DNA of 64,000 bases, from contig NW_027480492.1 of assembly GCF_051401765.1 (NCBI RefSeq), positions 372,001 through 436,000 on the forward strand, in the 5' to 3' direction. A program made the translations under genes and the position numbers. This DNA comes from Calliopsis andreniformis (Eukaryota; Arthropoda; Insecta; Hymenoptera; Andrenidae). The notes beneath the pieces were generated by a model, which ran no database searches, was not told the origin of the DNA, and worked only from the letters and a program-made list of their open reading frames with translations. This document shows positions 12,095-25,340 of this stretch, in pieces; the stretch's first letter is position 1; every line of letters begins with the position of its first letter.

Positions 12095-12694
12095 CGCAAC
12101 CATCAATCTTCAATCCTCAATCCTCAATCCTCAATTCTCAATTCTCAATCCTCATTAGAATATCCTCAGTTGTCAGTTCTCTATACTCAATCCTCAATCT
12201 TCAATGTTCAAATCTCAATCCTCAAACCTCAAACCTCAATCCTCAATGATCAATCCTCAATCCGCAATCCTCAGTCCTCAAACTTCATTCCTCAATATTC
12301 AATGCTCAACCCTCAATTCACAACACTCAATCCTCAATTATCAGTGCTCTATAATCAATCCTCAAACCTCAATCCTCTATATTCAATCCTCAATCAATCC
12401 TAAATACTCAATACTCAATCCTCAATCCTCAATCCTCAATCATCAATTTTCAATCCTCAATCTTCAATCCTCAACACTCAATCCTCAATGCTCAAGCCCC
12501 AATCCTCTATCCTCAATCCTCAATACTGAATCCTCAATCCTCCACCCCGAATCGTCAACCCTCAATCCTCAACCATCAATCCACGATTCTCAATCCCCAA
12601 TCATCAATCTTCAATCGTCAATCCTCAAACCTCAACCTTCAATCCTCTATCCTCAATCCGCAATCCTCAATTCTCAATCCTGAATCCTCAATCC
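12095..12694 (+). repeat. Z-anchor segment of the 1.8 kb higher-order unit
   Basis: Z at 12156 follows Y 11680 by 476 bases, the same spacing as 21458 to 21934 and 23268 to 23744. The sequence downstream (CTCTATATTCAATCC, later CACCCCGAATCG) is shared with those two units. An X anchor would be expected near 12,692, and the block junction to the next segment lies there. Confidence 0.75.
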
Positions 12695-14240
12695 TCAGCA
12701 CTCAATAGAAAATCCTCAATTCTCAGTTTTCAATACTCAATCCTCAATGTACAGTCTTCAAATCTTAGTTCCCAAACATCAATTCTCAACACTCTTTCCT
12801 CAACACTCAGTCCTCAATCTTCAATCGACAATCCTCTCACCTCAATCTTCAATCTTCAATCCTCGACACTCAATTCTCAATCCTCAATCCTCAATCCGCA
12901 ATCCTCAACCCTCAATCCTCAATCCTCAATCTTCAATCCTCGACCCTCAATCCTCAACCCTCAATCCTCAGCCCTCAATAGAAAATCCTCAATTCTCAGT
13001 TTTCAATACTCAATCCTCAATATACAGACTTCAAATCTTAGTTCCCAAACATCAATCCTCAACACTCTACCCTCAACACTCAGTACTCAATCTTCAATCA
13101 ACAATCCTCAAACCTCAATCTTCAATCTTCAATCCTCGACCCTCGAACCTCAATTCTCAATCCTCAATCCTCAATCCGCAATACTCAATCCTCAATCCTC
13201 AATCCTCAATCTTCAATCCTCGACCCTCAATGCTCAATCCTCAATCCTCAATCCGCAATCCTCAATCCTCAATACTCTAACCTCAATCCTCAACCCTCAA
13301 TCCTCAATCCACAATCCCCAATCGTCAATCCTCAATCCTCAACCATCAATCCTCAATCCTCAAACCTCAACCTTCAATATTCAATGCTCAAACCTCAATT
13401 CACAACACTCAATCCTGAATTATCAGTGCTCTATACTCAATCCTCAATCCGCAACCATCAATCTTCAATCCTCAATCCTCAATCCTCAATTCTCAATCTT
13501 CAACCCTCAATCCCGAATCCTCGGTCCACGACTCTCAATTTTCAATCCTCAATACTCAATCCTCAATCCTTAATCCTCAACCATCAATTCTCAGTCCTCA
13601 ATCCTCAATTCTCAATCCTCAATCCTCAATCCTCAATCCTCAATCCTCAATCCTCAATCTTCAATCCTCAATCCGCTACCATCAATTTTCAGTAGTCAAT
13701 CCTCAATCCTCAATTCTCAATCCTCATTAGAATATCCTCAATTGTCAGTTTTCTATACTCAATCCTCAATCTTCAATATTCAAATCTCAATCCTTAAACC
13801 TCAAACGTCAATCCTCAATGATCAATCCTCAATCCGCAATCCTCAGTCCTCAAACCTCATTCCTCAATATTCAATGCTCAAACCTCAATTCACAACACTC
13901 AATCCTGAATTATCAGTTCTCTATACTCAATCCTCAATCCGCAACCATCAATCATCAATCCTCAATCCTCAATCCTCAATTCTCAATCCTCAATCCTCAA
14001 TCCACAATCCCCAATCGTCAATCCTCAATCCTCAACCATCAATCCTCAATCCTCGATCCCCAATCCTCAATCCTCAATCGTCAATCCTCAAACCTCAACC
14101 TTCAATATTCAATGCTCAAACCTCAATTCACAACACTCAATCCTGAATTATCAGTGCTCTATACTCAATCCTCAATCCGCAACCATCAATCTTCAATCCT
14201 CAATCCTCAATCCTCAATTCTCAATCTTCAACCCTCAATC
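12695..14240 (+). repeat. Copy of 3,905 to 5,450
   Basis: Anchors are Y 12706, Y 12979 and Z 13728, all at offset 8,790. Identity is very high; one visible substitution is TTGTCAA at about 4,700 against TTCTCAA here. The match ends sharply at 5,450/14,240, where one copy reads CCCGAATCC and the other CCTCAATCC. Confidence 0.87.
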
Positions 14241-17200
14241 CTCAATCCTCAGTCCACGACACTCAATCTTCAATCCTCAATCCTCAATCGGCAATCCTCA
14301 ATCCTCAACCATCACTCCTCAGTCCTCAATCCTCAATCCTCAATCCCCAATCCACAATCGTCAATTCTAAACCTCAACCTTCAATCCTCAGCACTTAACC
14401 CTCAATCCTCAGTCCGCAAGCCTCAATCCTCAATATTCAATTATCATTTCTCAATTCTCAATCCTCAATCCTCAACCATCAGTCCACAATCCTGAATCCT
14501 CAACCCTCAATCCGCAATCCTCAATCCTCAATCGTCAATCCTCAATACGTATCCATCTATCCTCAATCCTCAATCCTCAATTCTCAATCGTCAATTCACA
14601 ATCCTCAATGGAAAATACTCAATTCTCAGTTTTCAATACTCAATCCTCAATCTTCAATCTTCAAATCTCAGTTCCCAAACATCAATTCTCAACACTCTAT
14701 CCTCAACACTCAGTCCTCAATCTTCAATCATCAAATCTCAGTTCCCAAACATCAATTCTCAATACTCTGTCCTCAACACTCAGTCCTCAATTTTCAATCA
14801 ACAATCCCCAAACCTCGGTCTTCAATCCTCAATCCTCAATCCTCAACCCTCAACACTCAACCCTCAGTAATCAATCCTCAATCCTCAATCCTCAATCCTC
14901 AATCATCAATTCTCAATCCTCAACATTCAATCCTGAACACTCAATCCTCAATGCTCAATCCTCAATCCTCTATCCTCAATCCTCAATCCTCTATCCTCAA
15001 TCCTCAATCCTCAATCGTCAATCCTGAATCCTCTGCCATCAATACTCAATTCTCAATCCCCAATACTCGATCCTCAATCGTCAATACTCAAACCTCAACC
15101 TTCAATCCTAAACCCTTAATCCTCAATCCTCAATCCTCAATCCTCAGTTTTCATTTCTCGATAAGATATCCTCAATTCTCTGTTTTCAATACGCAGTCCT
15201 CAATGTTCAATCGTTAGTCCTCAATCATCAATCTTCCACCCTCAACCCTCAATCCGCAGTCCACGACACTCAATCTTCAATCCTCAATACTCAATCGTCA
15301 ATCCTCAATCCTCAACCATCAATCCTCAGTCCTCAATCCTCAATCCTCAAACCTCAATCTTCAACCATCAATCATCAATCCTCAATCCTCAATCGTCAAT
15401 CCTCAAACCTCAACCTTCAACCCTCAACCCTTAATCCTCAATCCTCTATCCTCAATCATCAATTTTCAATCCTCAATAGAATATCCTCAACTCTCAGTTC
15501 TCAATACTCAGTCCTCAATCTTCAATCGTCAGTCCTCAATCCTCAATCTTCAACCCTCAATCCTCAGTCCACGACACTCAATCTTCAATCCTCAATCCTC
15601 AATCGTCAATCCTCAATACTCATCCGTCTATCCGCAATCCTCAATCCTCAATTCTCAATCGCCAATTCTCAATCCTCAATGGAAAATACTCAATTCTCTG
15701 TTTTCAATACTCAATCCTCAATCTTTAATCTTCAAATCTCAGTTCCCAAACATCAGTTCTCAACACTCTATCCTCAACACACAGTCCTCAATCTTCAATC
15801 ATCAAATCTCAGTTCCCAAACATCAATTGTCAATACTCTATCATCAACACTCAGTCCTCAATCTTCAATCAACCATCCTCAAACCTCAATCTTCAAACTT
15901 CAATCCTCGACTCTCAATCCTCAACCCTCAATCCTCAATCGTCAACCCTCAATCCTCAACCCTCAGCAATCAACCCTCAATCCTCAGTCCTCAAACCTCA
16001 ATCAACAGTTCTCAATACTCAATCTTCAATCCTCAACACTCAATCCTCAAATCTCAATCCTCAATCCTCTATACTCAATCCTCAACCCTTAATCCTCATT
16101 CCTCAATCCTCAATCCTCAATCTTCAATCCTCAACACTCAATCCTCAATTCTCAAACCTCAATCCTCTATACACAATCCTCAATCCTCAGTCCTCAATCC
16201 TCAATCCACAATCCCCAATCGTCAATCCTCAATCCTCAACCATCAATCCTCAATCCTCGATCCCGAATCCTCAATCCTCAATCGTCAATCCTCAAACCTC
16301 AGCCTTCAATGCTCAACCATTAATCCTGAATCCTCAATCCTCAATCCTCAATATTCAATCCTCAATAGAATAACCTCATATCTCAGTTTTCAATACTCAG
16401 TCCTCAATCTTCAATCGTCAGTCCTCAATCCTCAATCTACAACCCTCAATCCTCAATCCTCAGTCCACGACACTCAACCTTCAATCCTCAAACCCCAATC
16501 GTCAATACTCAATCCTCAACCTACAATCCTCAATCCTCAATCCTCTATCCCCAATCCTCAATACTCAATCCCCAATTCTCAGCCCTCAATAGAAAATCCT
16601 CAATTCTCAGTTTTCAATACTCAATCATCAATCTAGAGTCTTCAAATCTTAGTTCCCAAACATCAATCTTCAACACTCTATCCTCAACACTCAGTCCTCA
16701 ATCTTCAATCAACAATCCTCAAACCTCAATCTTCAATCTTCAATCCTCGACCCTCAATTCTCAATCCTCAATCCTCAATCCGCAATCCTCAATCCTCAAT
16801 CCTCAATCCTCAATCTTCAATCCTCGACCCTCAATCCTCAATCGTCAATCCTCAATCCGCAATCCTCAGTCCTCAATACTCAAACCTCAATCCTCAACCC
16901 TCATTCCTCAGTCCTCAATCCTCAATCTTCAGTCCTCAATCCCCAACCCACAATCCTCAATCCTCAATCCTCAATCCTCAATCCTCAATCTTCAATCCTC
17001 AATCTTCAACCCTCAATCGTCAGTCCTCAGTCCACGACACTCAATCTTCAATCCTCAATCCTCAATCGGCAATCCTCAATCCTCAACCATCAATCCTCAA
17101 TCCTCAATCCTCAATCCTCAATCCTCAATCCTCAATCGTCAATACTCAATCCTCAACTATCAATCCTCAATCCTCAATCCCCAACCCTCAATCCGTTGTC

Positions 17201-18000
17201 GTTAATCCTCAAACATCAACCTTCATCCATCAACCCTTAATCCTCAATCCTCTATCCTCAATCCTCAATTTTCAATCCTCAATATAATTTCCTCAATTCT
17301 CAGTTTTCAATACTCGGTCCTCAATCTTCAATCGTCAGCCCTCAATTCTCAATCTTCAACCCTCAATCCTGAATCCTCGGTCCACGACTCTCAATTTTCA
17401 ATCCTCAATACTCAATCCTCAATCCTTAATCCTCAACCATCAATTCTCAGTCCTCAATCCTCAATTCTCAATCCTCAATCCTCAATCCTCAATCCTCAAT
17501 TCTCGGCCCCCAATAAAAGATCCTCAATTCTCAGTTTTCAATACTTAATCCTCAATCTACAATCTCCAATTCTCAGTTCCCGAACATCAGTTCTCAACAC
17601 TCTATCCACAACACTCAGTCCTCAATCTTCAATCAACAATCCCCAAACCTCAATCTTCAATCCTCAATCCTCAATCCTCAACCCTCAACTCTCAACCCTC
17701 AGTAATCAACACTCAATCCTCAAACTTCAATCCTCACTCATCAATTCTCAATCCTCAACATTCAATCCTCTACACTCAATCCTCAATCCTCAAACCTCAA
17801 TCCTCAATCCTCAATCATCAATCCTCAATCGTCAATACTCAATCCTCAACAATCAATCCTCAATCCTCAATCCCCAATACCCAATCCTCAATCGTCAATC
17901 CTCAATCCTCAACAATCAATCCTCAACCCTTAATCCTCAATCCTCTATCCATAATCCACAATTTTCAATCCTCAATAGAATATCCTTAATTCTCAGTCTT
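14241..18000 (+). repeat. Second copy of the window start, 1 to about 3,716
   Basis: Offset is 14,284 from 14,285 on, and the match is already running at position 1. Anchors are Y' 14609, X 15162, X 15477, Y' 15680, X 16366, Y 16590, X 17283, Y 17514 and X 17976. I noticed about six substitutions over 3.7 kb, so this is a recent duplication. Confidence 0.88.
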
Positions 18001-19780
18001 CAATACTCAGTCCTCAATCTTCAATGGTCAGTCCTCAATCCTCAATCTTTAACACTAAATCCTCAGTCCTCTGCCCACGACACTCAACCTTCAATCCTCA
18101 AACCTGAATTGTCAATCCTCAATCCTCACCCTACAATCCTCAATCCTCAATCCTAAATCCACAATCCTCAATACTCAATCCTCAATTCTCAGCACTCAAT
18201 AGAAAATCCTCAATTCTCAGTTTTCAATACTCAATCCTCAATGTACAGTCTTCAAATCTTAGTTCCCAAACATCAATTCTCAACACTCTATCCTCAACAC
18301 TCAGTCCTCAATCTTCAATCGACAATCCTCTAACCTCAATCTTCAATCTTCAATCCTCGACACTCAATTCTCAATCCTCAATCCTCAATCCGCAATCCTC
18401 AACCCTCAATCCTCAATCCTCAATCTTCAATCCTCGACCCTCAATCCTCAACCCTCAATCCTCAATCCTCAACCCTCATTCCTCAGTCCTCAACCCTCAA
18501 TCTTCAGTCCTCAATCCCCAATCCACAATCCTCAATCCTCAATCCTCAATCCTCAATCCTCAATCCTCAATCCTCAATCCGCATCCATCAATCTTCAATC
18601 CTCAATCCTCAATCCTAAATTCTCAATCTTCATTAGAATATCCTCAATTGTCAGTTTTCTATACTCAATCCTCAATCCTCAATATTCAAATCTCAATCCT
18701 CAAACCTCAAACCTCAATCCTCAGTGATCAATCCTCAATCCGCAATCCTCAGTCCTCAAACTTCATTCCTCAATATTCAATGCTCAACCCTCAATTCACA
18801 ACACTCAATCCTCAATTATCAGTGCCCTATACTCAATCCTCAAACCTCAATCCTCAATATTCAATCCTCAATCAATCATAATTACTCAATCCTCAATCTT
18901 CAATCCTCAATCCTCAATCCTCAATTTTCAATCCTCAATAGAATAACCTCAATTCTCAGTTTTCAATACACAGTCCTCAATCTTCAATCGTCAGTCCTCA
19001 ATCCTCAATCTACAACCCTCAATTCTCAATCCTCAGTCCACGACACTCAACCTTCAATCCTCAAACCTCAATCGTCAATCCTCAATCCTCAACCTACAAT
19101 CCTCAATCCTCAATCCTCAGTCACCAATCCTCAATACTCAATCCTCAATTCTCAGCCCTCAATAGAATATCCTCAATTCTCAGTTTTCAACACTCAATCC
19201 TCAATCTACAGGCTTCAAATCTTAGTTCCCAAACATCGATCCTCAACACTCTATCCTCAACACTCAGTCCTCAGTCTTCTATCGACAATCCTCAAACCTC
19301 AATCTTCAATCATCAATCCTCGACCCTGAATTCTCAATCCTCAATCCTCAATCCGCAATCCTCAATCCTCAATCCTCAATCCTCAATCCTCAATCCTCAA
19401 TCCTCAATCCTCAATCCTCAATCTTCAATCCTCAATACTCAACCTTTAATCCTCAATCCTCAGTCCTCAAACCTCAATTCCGAATTCTCAATCCTGAATC
19501 CTCAATCTTCAGCCCTCAGTCCTCAACAATCAGTTGTCAAACCTCAGACCGAAATCCTCAATCCTCAACCCTCAGTCCTCATCCTCAATTCTCAATTCTC
19601 AATCCTCAATCCTCAATCCTCAATCCTCAATCCTCAGCCCTCATCCTCAATCCTCAATCCTCAACCCTCAGCCTTCAATCCTCAATTCTCAATCCTCAAT
19701 CCTCAGTCCTCAGTCCTCAATCCTCAATCCTCAATCCTCAATCATCAATCCTCAATCCTCAGTCCTCAAACCTCAGTCCT
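18001..19780 (+). repeat. Continuation of the second copy, now matching 6,894 to 8,673
   Basis: From about 18,055 the sequence follows offset 11,107 (for example the CACTAAATCCTCAG variant shared with 6,946 and absent at 3,770). Anchors are Y 18200, Z 18634, X 18939 and Y 19163. The switch from offset 14,284 to 11,107 happens inside the X anchor at 17976. Confidence 0.85.
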
Positions 19781-20722
19781 CAATATTCAATCCTCAATCC
19801 TCAACCCTCAATCCTCAATCTTCAATCCTCAATACTCAACCTTCAATCCTCAATCCTCAGTCCTCAAACCTCAATTCCGAATTCTCAATCCTGAATCCTC
19901 AATCTTCAGCCCTCAGTCCTCAACAATCAGTTGTCAATCCTCAGTCCCAAATCCTCAATCCTCAACCCTCAGTCCCCATCCTCAATCCTCAATTCTCAAT
20001 CCTAAATCCTCAATCCTCAATCCTCAATCTTCAGTCCTCAATCCGCAACCCTTAATCCTCAATCCTCAGTCCGCAAGCCTCCATCCTCAATATTCAATTT
20101 TACCAATCCTCAATTCTCAATCCTCAATCCTCAACCCTCAGTCCTCAATCCTGAATCCTCAATCCTCATTCCGCAATCCTCAATCATCAATCGTCAATCC
20201 TCAATACTCATCCGTCTATCCGCAATCCTCAATCCTCAATTCACAATCGCCAATTCACAATCCTCAATGGAAAATTCTCAATTCTCAGTTTTCAATACTC
20301 AATCCTCAATCTTTAATCTTCAAATCTCACTTCCCATACATCAATTCTCGACACTCTATTCTCAACACTCAGTCCTCAATCTTCAATCATCAAATCTCAG
20401 TTCCCAAACATGAATTCTCAATAATCTATCCTCAACGCTCAGTCCTCAATCTTCAATCAACAATCCTCAAACCTCAATCTTCAATCTTCAATCCTCGACC
20501 CTCAATCCTCAATCCTCAATCCTCAATCGTCAACGCTCAATCCTCAACCATCAGTAATCAACCCTCAATCCTCAGTCCTCGAACCTCAATCATCAGTTCT
20601 CAGTCCTCAATCCTCAATCCTCAACACTCAATCCTCAAATCTCAATCCTCAATCCTCTATACTCAATCCTCAACCCTTAATCCCCAATCCTCAATCCTCA
20701 ATCCTCAATTTTCAATCCTCAA
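19781..20722 (+). repeat. Second copy continued, matching 9,188 to 10,104
   Basis: Offset is 10,618 from about 19,806. The Y' anchor is at 20268. The left 25 bases replace the 514-base W block found at the equivalent place in the first copy. Confidence 0.82.
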
Positions 20723-22469
20723 TAGAATATCCTCAATTCTCAGTTTTCAATGCTCAGTCCTCAATCTTCAATCGTTAGTCCTCAATCCTCAATCTTCACC
20801 ACTCAATCCTCAATCCTCAGTACACGACACTGAATCCTCAATCCTCAATCCCCAATGGTCAATCCTCAATCCTCAACCATCAACCCTCAGTCCTGAGTTC
20901 ACAATCCTCAATCCTCAATATTCAACCATCAATCATCAATCCTCAATGTTCAATACTCAACAATCAATCCTCAATCCTCAATCCTCAACCCTCAGTAATC
21001 AACCCTCAATCCTCAGTCCTCAATCCTCAATCATCAGTTCTCAATCCTCAATCTTCAATCCTCAACACTCAATCCTCAATTCTCAATCCTCAATGCTCTA
21101 TACTCAATCCTCATTCCTCAATCCTCAATCCTCAATCCACAATCCCCAATCGTCAATCCTCAAACCTCAACCTTCAATGCTCAACCCTTAACCCTGATTC
21201 CTCAATCCTCAATCCTCAATTTTCAATCCTCAATAGAATAACCTCAATTCTCAGTTTTCTATACTCAGTCCTCAATCTTCAATCGCCAGTCCTCAATCCT
21301 CAATCTACAACCCTCAATCCTCAATCCTCAGTCCACGACACTCAACCTTCAATCCTCAAACCTCAATCGTCAATACTCAATCCTCAACCTACATTCCTCA
21401 AGCCTTAATCCTCAAACCCCAATCCTCAATACTCAATCCTCAATTCTCAGCCCTCAGTAGAAGATCCTCAATTCTCAGTTTTCAATACTCAATCCTCAAT
21501 CTACAGTCTTCAAATCTTAGTTCCCAAACATCAATCCTCAACACTCTATCCTCAACACTCAGTCCTCAATCTTCAATCAACAATCCTCAAACCTCAATCT
21601 TCAATCTTCAATCCCCGACCCTCAATTCTCAATCCTCAATCCTCAATCCGCAATCTTCAATCCTCAATCCTCAGTCCTCAATCTTCAATACTCGACCCTC
21701 AATCCTGAATCCTCAATCCTCAATCCGCAATCCTCAGTCCTCATTACTCAAACCTCAATCCTCAACCCTCATTCCTCATTCCTCAATCCTCAATCTTCAG
21801 TCCTCAATCCCCAATCCACAATCCCCAATCCTCAATCCTCAATCCTCAATCCTCAATCTTCAATCTTCAGTCCTCAATCCGCAACCATCAATCTTCAATC
21901 CTCAATCCTCAATCCTCAATTCTCAATCCTCATTAGAATATCCTCAATTGTCAGTTTTCTATACTCAATCCTCAATCTTCAATGTTCAAATCTCAATCCT
22001 CAAACCTCAATCCTCAATGATCAATCCTCAATCCGCAATCCTCAGTCCTCAAACTTCATTCCTCAGTATTCAATGCTCAACCCTCAATTCACAACACTCA
22101 ATCCTCAATTATCAGTGCTCTATAATCAACCCTCAAACCTCAATCCTCTATATTCAGTCCTCAATCAATCCTAAATACTCAATCCTCAATCCTCAATCCT
22201 CAATCCTCAATCATCAATTTTCAATCCTCAATCTTCAATCCTCAACACTCAATCCTCAATGCTCAATCACCAATCCTCTATCCTCAATCCTCAATACTGA
22301 ATCCTCCATCCTCCACCCCGAATCGTCAACCCTCAATCCTCAACCATCAATCCTCAATTCTCAATCCCCAATCCTCAATCTTCAATCGTTAATCCTCAAA
22401 CCTCAACCTTCAATTCTCAACCCTTAATCCTCAATACTCTATCCTCAATCCTGAATTTTCAATCCTCAA
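20723..22469 (+). repeat. Four-anchor higher-order unit, copy 1 (1,747 bp)
   Basis: The order is X 20723, X 21234, Y 21458, Z 21934, with spacings 511, 224, 476 and 536 bases to the next unit. The first 650 bases also match 10,105 to 10,750. It is the shorter of two adjacent complete units. Confidence 0.88.
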
Positions 22470-24279
22470 TAGAATATCCTTAATTCTCAGTTTTCAATGC
22501 TCAGTCCTGAATCTTCAATCGTCAGTCCTCAATCCTCAATCTTCAACCCGCGATCCTCAATCCTCAGTCCACGACACTGAATCCTCAATCCTCAATCCCC
22601 AATGGTCAATCCTCAGTCCTCAACCATCAACCCTCAGTCCTCAATTCACAATCCTCAATCCTCAATATTCAACCATCAATCATCAATCCTCAATGTTCAA
22701 TCCTCAATCCTCAATCCTCAACCCTCAATCCTCAACCCTCAGTAATCAACCCTCAATCCTCAGTCCTCAATCCTCAATCATCAGTTCTCAATCCTCAATC
22801 TTCAATCCTCAACACTCAATCCTCAATTCTCAATCCTCAATGCTCTATACTCAATCCTCAATCCTCAATCCTCAATCCTCAATCCACAATCCCCAATCGT
22901 CAATCCCCAATCCTCAACCATCAATCCTCAATACTCGATCCCCAATCCTCAATCCTCAATCGTCAATCCTCAAACCTCAACCTTCAATGCTCAACCCTTA
23001 ACCCTGATTCCTCAATCCTCAATCCTCAATTTTCAATCCTCAATAGAATATCCTCAATTCTCAGTTTTCTATACTCAGTCCTCAATCTTCCATCGTCAGT
23101 CGTCAATTCTCAATCTACAACCCTCAATCCTCAATCCTCAGTCCACGACACTCAACCTTCAATCCTCAAACCTCAATCGTCAATCCTCAATCCTCAACCT
23201 ACAGTCCTCAATCCTTAATCCTCAATCCCCAATCCTCAATACTCAATCCTCAATTCTCAGCCCTCAATAGAAGATCCTCAATTCTCAGTTTTCAATACTC
23301 AATCCTCAATCTACAGTCTTCAAATCTTAGTTCCCAAACATCAATCCTCAACACTCTATCCTCAACACTCAGTCCTCAATCTTCAATCAACAATCCTCAA
23401 ACCACAATCTTCAATCTTCAATCCTCGACCCTCAATTCTCAATCCTCGATCCTCAATCCGCAATCCTCAATCCTCAATCCTCAGTCGTCAATCTTCAATA
23501 CTCGACCCTCAATCCTGAATCCTCAATCCTCAATCCGCAATCCTCAGTCCTCATTACTCAAACCTCAATCCTCAACCCTCATTCCTCATTCCTCAATCCT
23601 CAATCTTCAGTCCTCAATCCCCAATCCACAATCCTCAATCCTCAATCCTCAATCCTCAATCCTCAATCTTCAATCTTCAATCCTCAATCCGCAACCATCA
23701 ATCTTCAATCCTCAATCCTCAATCCTCAATTCTCAATCCTCATTAGAATATCTTCAATTTTCAGATTTCTATACTCAATCCTCAATCTTCAATGTTCAAA
23801 TCTTAATCCTCAAACCTCAATCCTCAATGATCAATCCTCAATCCGCAATCCTCAGTCCTCAAACTTCATTCCTGAATATTCAATGCTCAACCCTCAATTC
23901 ACAACACTCAATCCTCAATTATCAGTGCTCTATAAACAACGCTCAAACCTCAATCCTCTATATTCAATCCTCAATCAATCCTATATACTCAATCCTCAAT
24001 CCTCAATCCTCAATCCTCAATCATCAATTTTCAATCCTCAATCTTCAATCCTCAACACTCAATCCTCAATGCTCAATCACCAATCCTCTATCCTCAATCC
24101 TCAATACTGAATCATCAATCCTCCACCCCGAATCGTCAACCCTCAATCCTCAACCATCAATCCTCAATTCTCAATCCCCAATCCTCAATCTTCAATCGTC
24201 AATCCTCAAACCTCAACCTTCAATTCTCAACCCTTAATCATCAATACTCTATCCTCAATCCTGAATTTTCAATCCTCTA
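22470..24279 (+). repeat. Four-anchor higher-order unit, copy 2 (1,810 bp)
   Basis: The order is X 22470, X 23044, Y 23268, Z 23744, with spacings 574, 224, 476 and 536. It differs in length from copy 1 by 63 bases (nine heptamers), all between the two X anchors near 22,900. Elsewhere only scattered substitutions are visible. Confidence 0.88.
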
Positions 24280-25340
24280 TAGAATATCCTTAATTCTCAG
24301 TTTTCAATGCTCAGTCCTGAATCTTCAATCGTCAGTCCTCAATCCTCAATCTTCAACCCTCGATCCTCAATCCTCAGTCCACGACACTCAATCTTCAATC
24401 CTCAATGCTCAATCGGCAATCCTCAATCCTCAACCATCAATCCTCAATACTCAACTCTCAATCCCCAATCCTCAATCCTCAATAGTCAATCCTCAAACCT
24501 CAACCTTCAATCGTAAACCCTCAATCCTCAATCCTCAGTCCGCAAGCCTCCATCCTCAATATTCAATTACCAATCCTCAATTCTCAATCCTCAATCCTCA
24601 ACCCTCAGACCTCAATCCTGAATCCTCAATCCTCATTCCGCAATCCTCAATCATCAATCGTCAATCCTCAATACTCATCCGTCTATCCGCAATCCTCAAT
24701 CCTCAATTCACAATCGCCAATTCTCAATCCTCAATGGAAAATTCTCAATTCTCAGTTTCAATACTCAATCCTCAACCTTAATCTTCAAATCTCACTTCCC
24801 AAACATCAATTCTCGACACTCTATTCTCAACACTCAGTCCTCAATCTTCAATCATCAAATCTCAGTTCCCAAACATGAATTCTCAATAATCTATCCTCAA
24901 CGCTCAGTCCTCAATCTTCGATCAACAATCCTCAAACCTCAATCTTCAATCTTCAATCCTCGACCCTCAATACTCAATCCTCAATCCTCAATTTTCAATC
25001 CTCAATAGAATATCCTCATTCTTAGTTTTCATGCTCAGTCCTCAATCTTCAATCGTTAGTCCTCAATCCTCAATCTTCAACACTCAATCCTCAATCCTCA
25101 GTCCACGACACTGAATCCTCAATCCTCAATCCCCAATGGTCAATCCTCAATCCTCAACCATCAACCCTCAGTCCTCAATTCACAATCCTCAATCCTCAAT
25201 ATTCAACCATCAATCATCAATCCTCAATGTTCAATCCTCAATCGTCAATCCTCAACCCTCAATCCACAACCCTCAGTAATCAACCCTCAATCCTCAGTCC
25301 TCAATCCTCAATCCTCAGTCCTCAAACCTCAATTCTGAAT
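24280..25340 (+). repeat. Partial third unit and decayed end of Domain I
   Basis: It begins as a third unit (X 24280) for about 100 bases, then changes to a Y' block (24735) related to 9,430 to 9,900 at offset about 15,085, and X 25006. Single-base deletions cluster between 24,750 and 25,040 and break the 7-base phase several times. No Y', X or Y anchor follows until 37.5 kb. Confidence 0.75.
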
